7,435 nt of DNA from assembly GCA_913056505.1 (NCBI GenBank), contig CAJXLZ010000048.1:1-7435 (forward strand). The letters are read 5' to 3'. The stretch is from an uncultured Desulfurellaceae bacterium (GTDB lineage Bacteria; Campylobacterota_A; Desulfurellia; Desulfurellales; Hippeaceae). Numbering within the stretch: position 1 is the first letter of the stretch; every line of letters begins with the position of its first letter. The notes beneath the pieces were generated by a model that saw only the letters and a list, made by a program, of their open reading frames with translations, was not told the origin of the DNA and searched no databases. A program made the position numbers and the translations under genes. Positions 5,909 to 7,435 of the stretch are shown here, piece after piece.

Positions 5909-6889
5909 ATGGAATTTCCTTATACAAGACCAAGAAGGTTGAGGGTTAGCAGTGCAGTCCGTTCAATGGTTCAAGAGACGCGCTTAAACGTCAATGATTT
6001 TATCTATCCTATATTTGTATGTTCAGGAAACGGTGTAAAAAACCCAATTGAGTCTATGCCGGGCATATTTCAACTATCGATAGATGAGGCAAAAAAAGAG
6101 GCAAAAGAGGCTTATGATTTAGGCATAAAATCCGTGATACTCTTTGGTATACCCGAACATAAGGATGAGATTGGCAGCGAAGCTTATTCAGAAGACGGTA
6201 TAATAGCAAGGGCAATTAATGAAATAAAATCCTACCTACCCGATTTAGTTGTTATTGCGGATGCCTGTTTTTGTGAATATACATCACACGGACACTGCGG
6301 CATAATAGATAAGAAAGGCAAACTATTAAATGACCCGACATTGGAACTGTTAAAGAAAGAGGCATATGTTTATGCAAAAATGGGTGCGGATATTATAGCA
6401 CCATCCGGTATGATTGATGGGATGGTTAGAGCAATACGAGAATCTTTGGATAGTAATAGTTTTGAAGATGTTTCCGTTATGTCATACTCCGCTAAATACT
6501 CTTCTTCATTCTATGGTCCATTTCGTGATGCGGCTGAATCTGCACCGGCATTTGGAGATAGAAAAACCTATCAAATGGATTATCACAATGCACAGGAAGC
6601 AATAAAAGAGGTAATTTTGGATGTTAATGAGGGTGCAGATTATATTATGGTCAAGCCGGCTCTTGCATATCTTGATGTTATAAGAATTGTTAAAGATAAA
6701 TTTCCATATCTACCGCTCGTATCTTACAATGTCAGTGGCGAATATGCTATGGTTAAAGCTGCGGCTAAGATGGGATGGATAGATGAAGAGAATATAATGA
6801 TGGAAATATTAACCGCAATTAAGCGTGCAGGCACAGATATAATAATAACCTATTTCTCAAAGGATGCCGCAAGGATATTGAACAAATAA
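5909..6889 (+). CDS. hemB: Porphobilinogen synthase (delta-aminolevulinic acid dehydratase)
   Basis: 326 residues from the ATG at 5909, the normal length for the family. The enzyme condenses two 5-aminolevulinate molecules into porphobilinogen, the first common pyrrole of heme, siroheme and corrinoid synthesis, as a cytoplasmic homo-oligomer. The start region has YTRPRRLR (5-12). The zinc-binding cysteines are seen in DACFCEYTSHGHC (118-130; Cys120, Cys122 and Cys130), so this is a zinc-type rather than a magnesium-only enzyme. The two Schiff-base lysines are Lys196 in SYSAKYSSSFYGPFRDA (192-208) and Lys249 in YIMVKPALAYLD (245-256). GDRKTYQMD (216-224) and SGEYAM near the C-terminus are also family-typical. 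It ends with adjacent TAA TAG stops. It is divergent from the trehalose operon and no other heme gene is nearby, so shared regulation is the only possible link. Confidence 0.97.
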   Translation: MEFPYTRPRRLRVSSAVRSMVQETRLNVNDFIYPIFVCSGNGVKNPIESMPGIFQLSIDEAKKEAKEAYDLGIKSVILFGIPEHKDEIGSEAYSEDGIIARAINEIKSYLPDLVVIADACFCEYTSHGHCGIIDKKGKLLNDPTLELLKKEAYVYAKMGADIIAPSGMIDGMVRAIRESLDSNSFEDVSVMSYSAKYSSSFYGPFRDAAESAPAFGDRKTYQMDYHNAQEAIKEVILDVNEGADYIMVKPALAYLDVIRIVKDKFPYLPLVSYNVSGEYAMVKAAAKMGWIDEENIMMEILTAIKRAGTDIIITYFSKDAARILNK

Positions 6890-6975
6890 TAGAATTGTAC
6901 TAAAGATGCTTCTGGTAGTTGTGTTTATCTATAACAATTTGGTAGTATAAGAACAATGAATATACACAAGTAAGC

Positions 6976-6995
6976 TGGACCCCAATGTCAAGACA
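6976..6995. repeat. Putative terminal inverted repeat of the IS3-type element
   Basis: TGGACCCCAATGTCAAGACA marks the outer boundary of the remnant. It starts with TG, like IS3-family ends, and precedes the transposase tail at a suitable distance. The partner repeat would lie to the right of the window, so it could not be checked. Confidence 0.5.
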
Positions 6996-7051
6996 AAAAT
7001 TGAGATTGTTTAAGGTGGATTTTTCCAGCCTGTTTCATTAATAGAATTGCT

Positions 7052-7168
7052 CTATTCAAGATAGATTCCTTCAGGAGTTCTATACCCAACCTGAATCCGT
7101 GAGTCCACCCGGCTAACCCCTCTTTTCTTGAGAGCCAAAGGGGATATTACACCCCTCTCCTCAGCCTC
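7052..7168 (-). pseudogene. Degenerate IS3-type transposase (OrfB) C-terminal fragment
   Basis: Reading the minus strand into the TAG at 7054-7052 gives a tail VGYRTPEGIYLE. This matches the usual end of IS3-family OrfB integrases (Leu-Gly-Tyr-x-x-Pro with a following Val/Ile-Tyr-Phe/Leu). The frame stays open for about 35 codons upstream, but the residues there (for example SPLALKKRG) do not resemble the expected integrase core, and the conserved Glu region of the DDE domain is not found. All three minus-strand frames further right contain stops. A start cannot be placed; the right boundary given is only where the open frame fades. This is a non-functional remnant. Confidence 0.45.
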
Positions 7169-7329
7169 AATATCTGTTTATGCCTTTTAGGCACTCTTCA
7201 TCCTCTATTTCAACTTCTCCTTCCAGTTAATTCTTAAGTTTTTTCCCCTCCTCCAGGCAAACCTACCCCTTATCATCCATCGCCCTTCTCTTTTCTTGTG
7301 GCCTATGCAAATGCCAGTCGTTTGTGTAC

Positions 7330-7361
7330 ATCCTTGAAGGCTCTATACCCAGACTGCATCT
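7330..7361 (-). repeat. Diverged second copy of the transposase-tail sequence
   Basis: This stretch aligns with 7066-7098, including an exact TCTATACCCA core (7342-7351 against 7079-7088) and similar flanks. On the minus strand it reads SGYRAFKDVHKR, against VGYRTPEGIYLE in the first copy. It suggests that a second decayed element end, or a local duplication, lies about 263 bp from the first. Confidence 0.4.
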
Positions 7362-7435
7362 CCAAACCCTATTGCTCAAGGGTGAATCGTTTCATACCAT
7401 CACCCGCCAAAGTGAAATGCTTGATAGGGAATTAC

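Larger units (their letters stand above)
6976..7435 (-). mobile_element. Remnant of an IS3-type insertion sequence, right end; continues beyond window
   Basis: From 6976 the sequence changes character: it is C/T-rich on the plus strand and visibly less A+T-rich than the genes to its left. It opens with TGGACCCCAATGTCAAGACA (6976-6995). This begins with the TG typical of IS3-family ends and resembles terminal repeats I associate with that family. About 75 bp further in, the minus strand encodes a typical transposase C-terminus ending at 7052, the expected layout of a 3' end. Every frame upstream of that tail is broken by stops, so the element is dead. The other end and any target duplication are outside the window. 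Family assignment is by recall, without a search. Nothing else recognisable is in this stretch. Confidence 0.55.

Noticed and set aside
6890..6975. Intrinsic terminator after hemB
   Set aside because: An 8-bp pairing with one G-U is possible between about 6895-6902 and a site near 6950, but the loop is over 40 nt and no U-tract follows. No terminator can be called.
7181..7193. TGCCT-TTT-AGGCA hairpin as a terminator or att site
   Set aside because: The stem is 5 bp with no T-run or recognisable context; it is probably incidental in the degenerate region.

Overview
The window is an A+T-rich bacterial chromosome segment. It holds five complete protein genes, a sixth gene cut by the left edge, and a decayed insertion-sequence end on the right. 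The proteins are rich in Lys and Ile. Ribosomal protein S2 and a zinc-type HemB mark it as bacterial. The gene content and protein style suggest an anaerobic, possibly thermophilic lineage of the Desulfurella/Hippea kind, but this is a low-confidence guess with no 16S rRNA or database search behind it.

Left part (1-600, minus strand): the first 142 codons of rpsB. It has its own promoter (-35 at 570-575, -10 at 547-552), a roughly 110-nt 5' leader that can fold, and a strong Shine-Dalgarno sequence. The leader is a candidate for autoregulation by S2.

Centre (598-5759, minus strand): a tight four-gene operon transcribed from a good promoter at about 5787-5815. The order is an exported polysaccharide deacetylase, a fused trehalose-6-phosphate synthase/phosphatase (OtsA-OtsB type), an uncharacterised two-repeat protein (resembling DUF5752), and a TreT-like GT4 trehalose glycosyltransferase. 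Spacings are 9 nt, 3 nt and a 1-nt overlap, so translation is probably coupled. Two different enzymatic routes to trehalose are thus encoded together, with an unknown small protein between them. The nearest precedent I know is Thermoproteus tenax, where a fused TPS/TPP enzyme needs an operon-encoded glycosyltransferase partner for synthase activity.

Right part (5760-6889): a compact divergent promoter region, then hemB on the plus strand (porphobilinogen synthase, tetrapyrrole synthesis). A perfect 10-bp tandem repeat lies exactly between the two opposing -35 boxes and could be a shared operator.

Far right (6976-7435): a stretch of different composition (C/T-rich on the plus strand). It begins with an IS3-type terminal sequence and carries a broken transposase C-terminus on the minus strand. 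It runs off the window, so the element's other end cannot be seen. No tRNA, rRNA or CRISPR array was recognised, and no convincing intrinsic terminator follows hemB or the treT-like gene.
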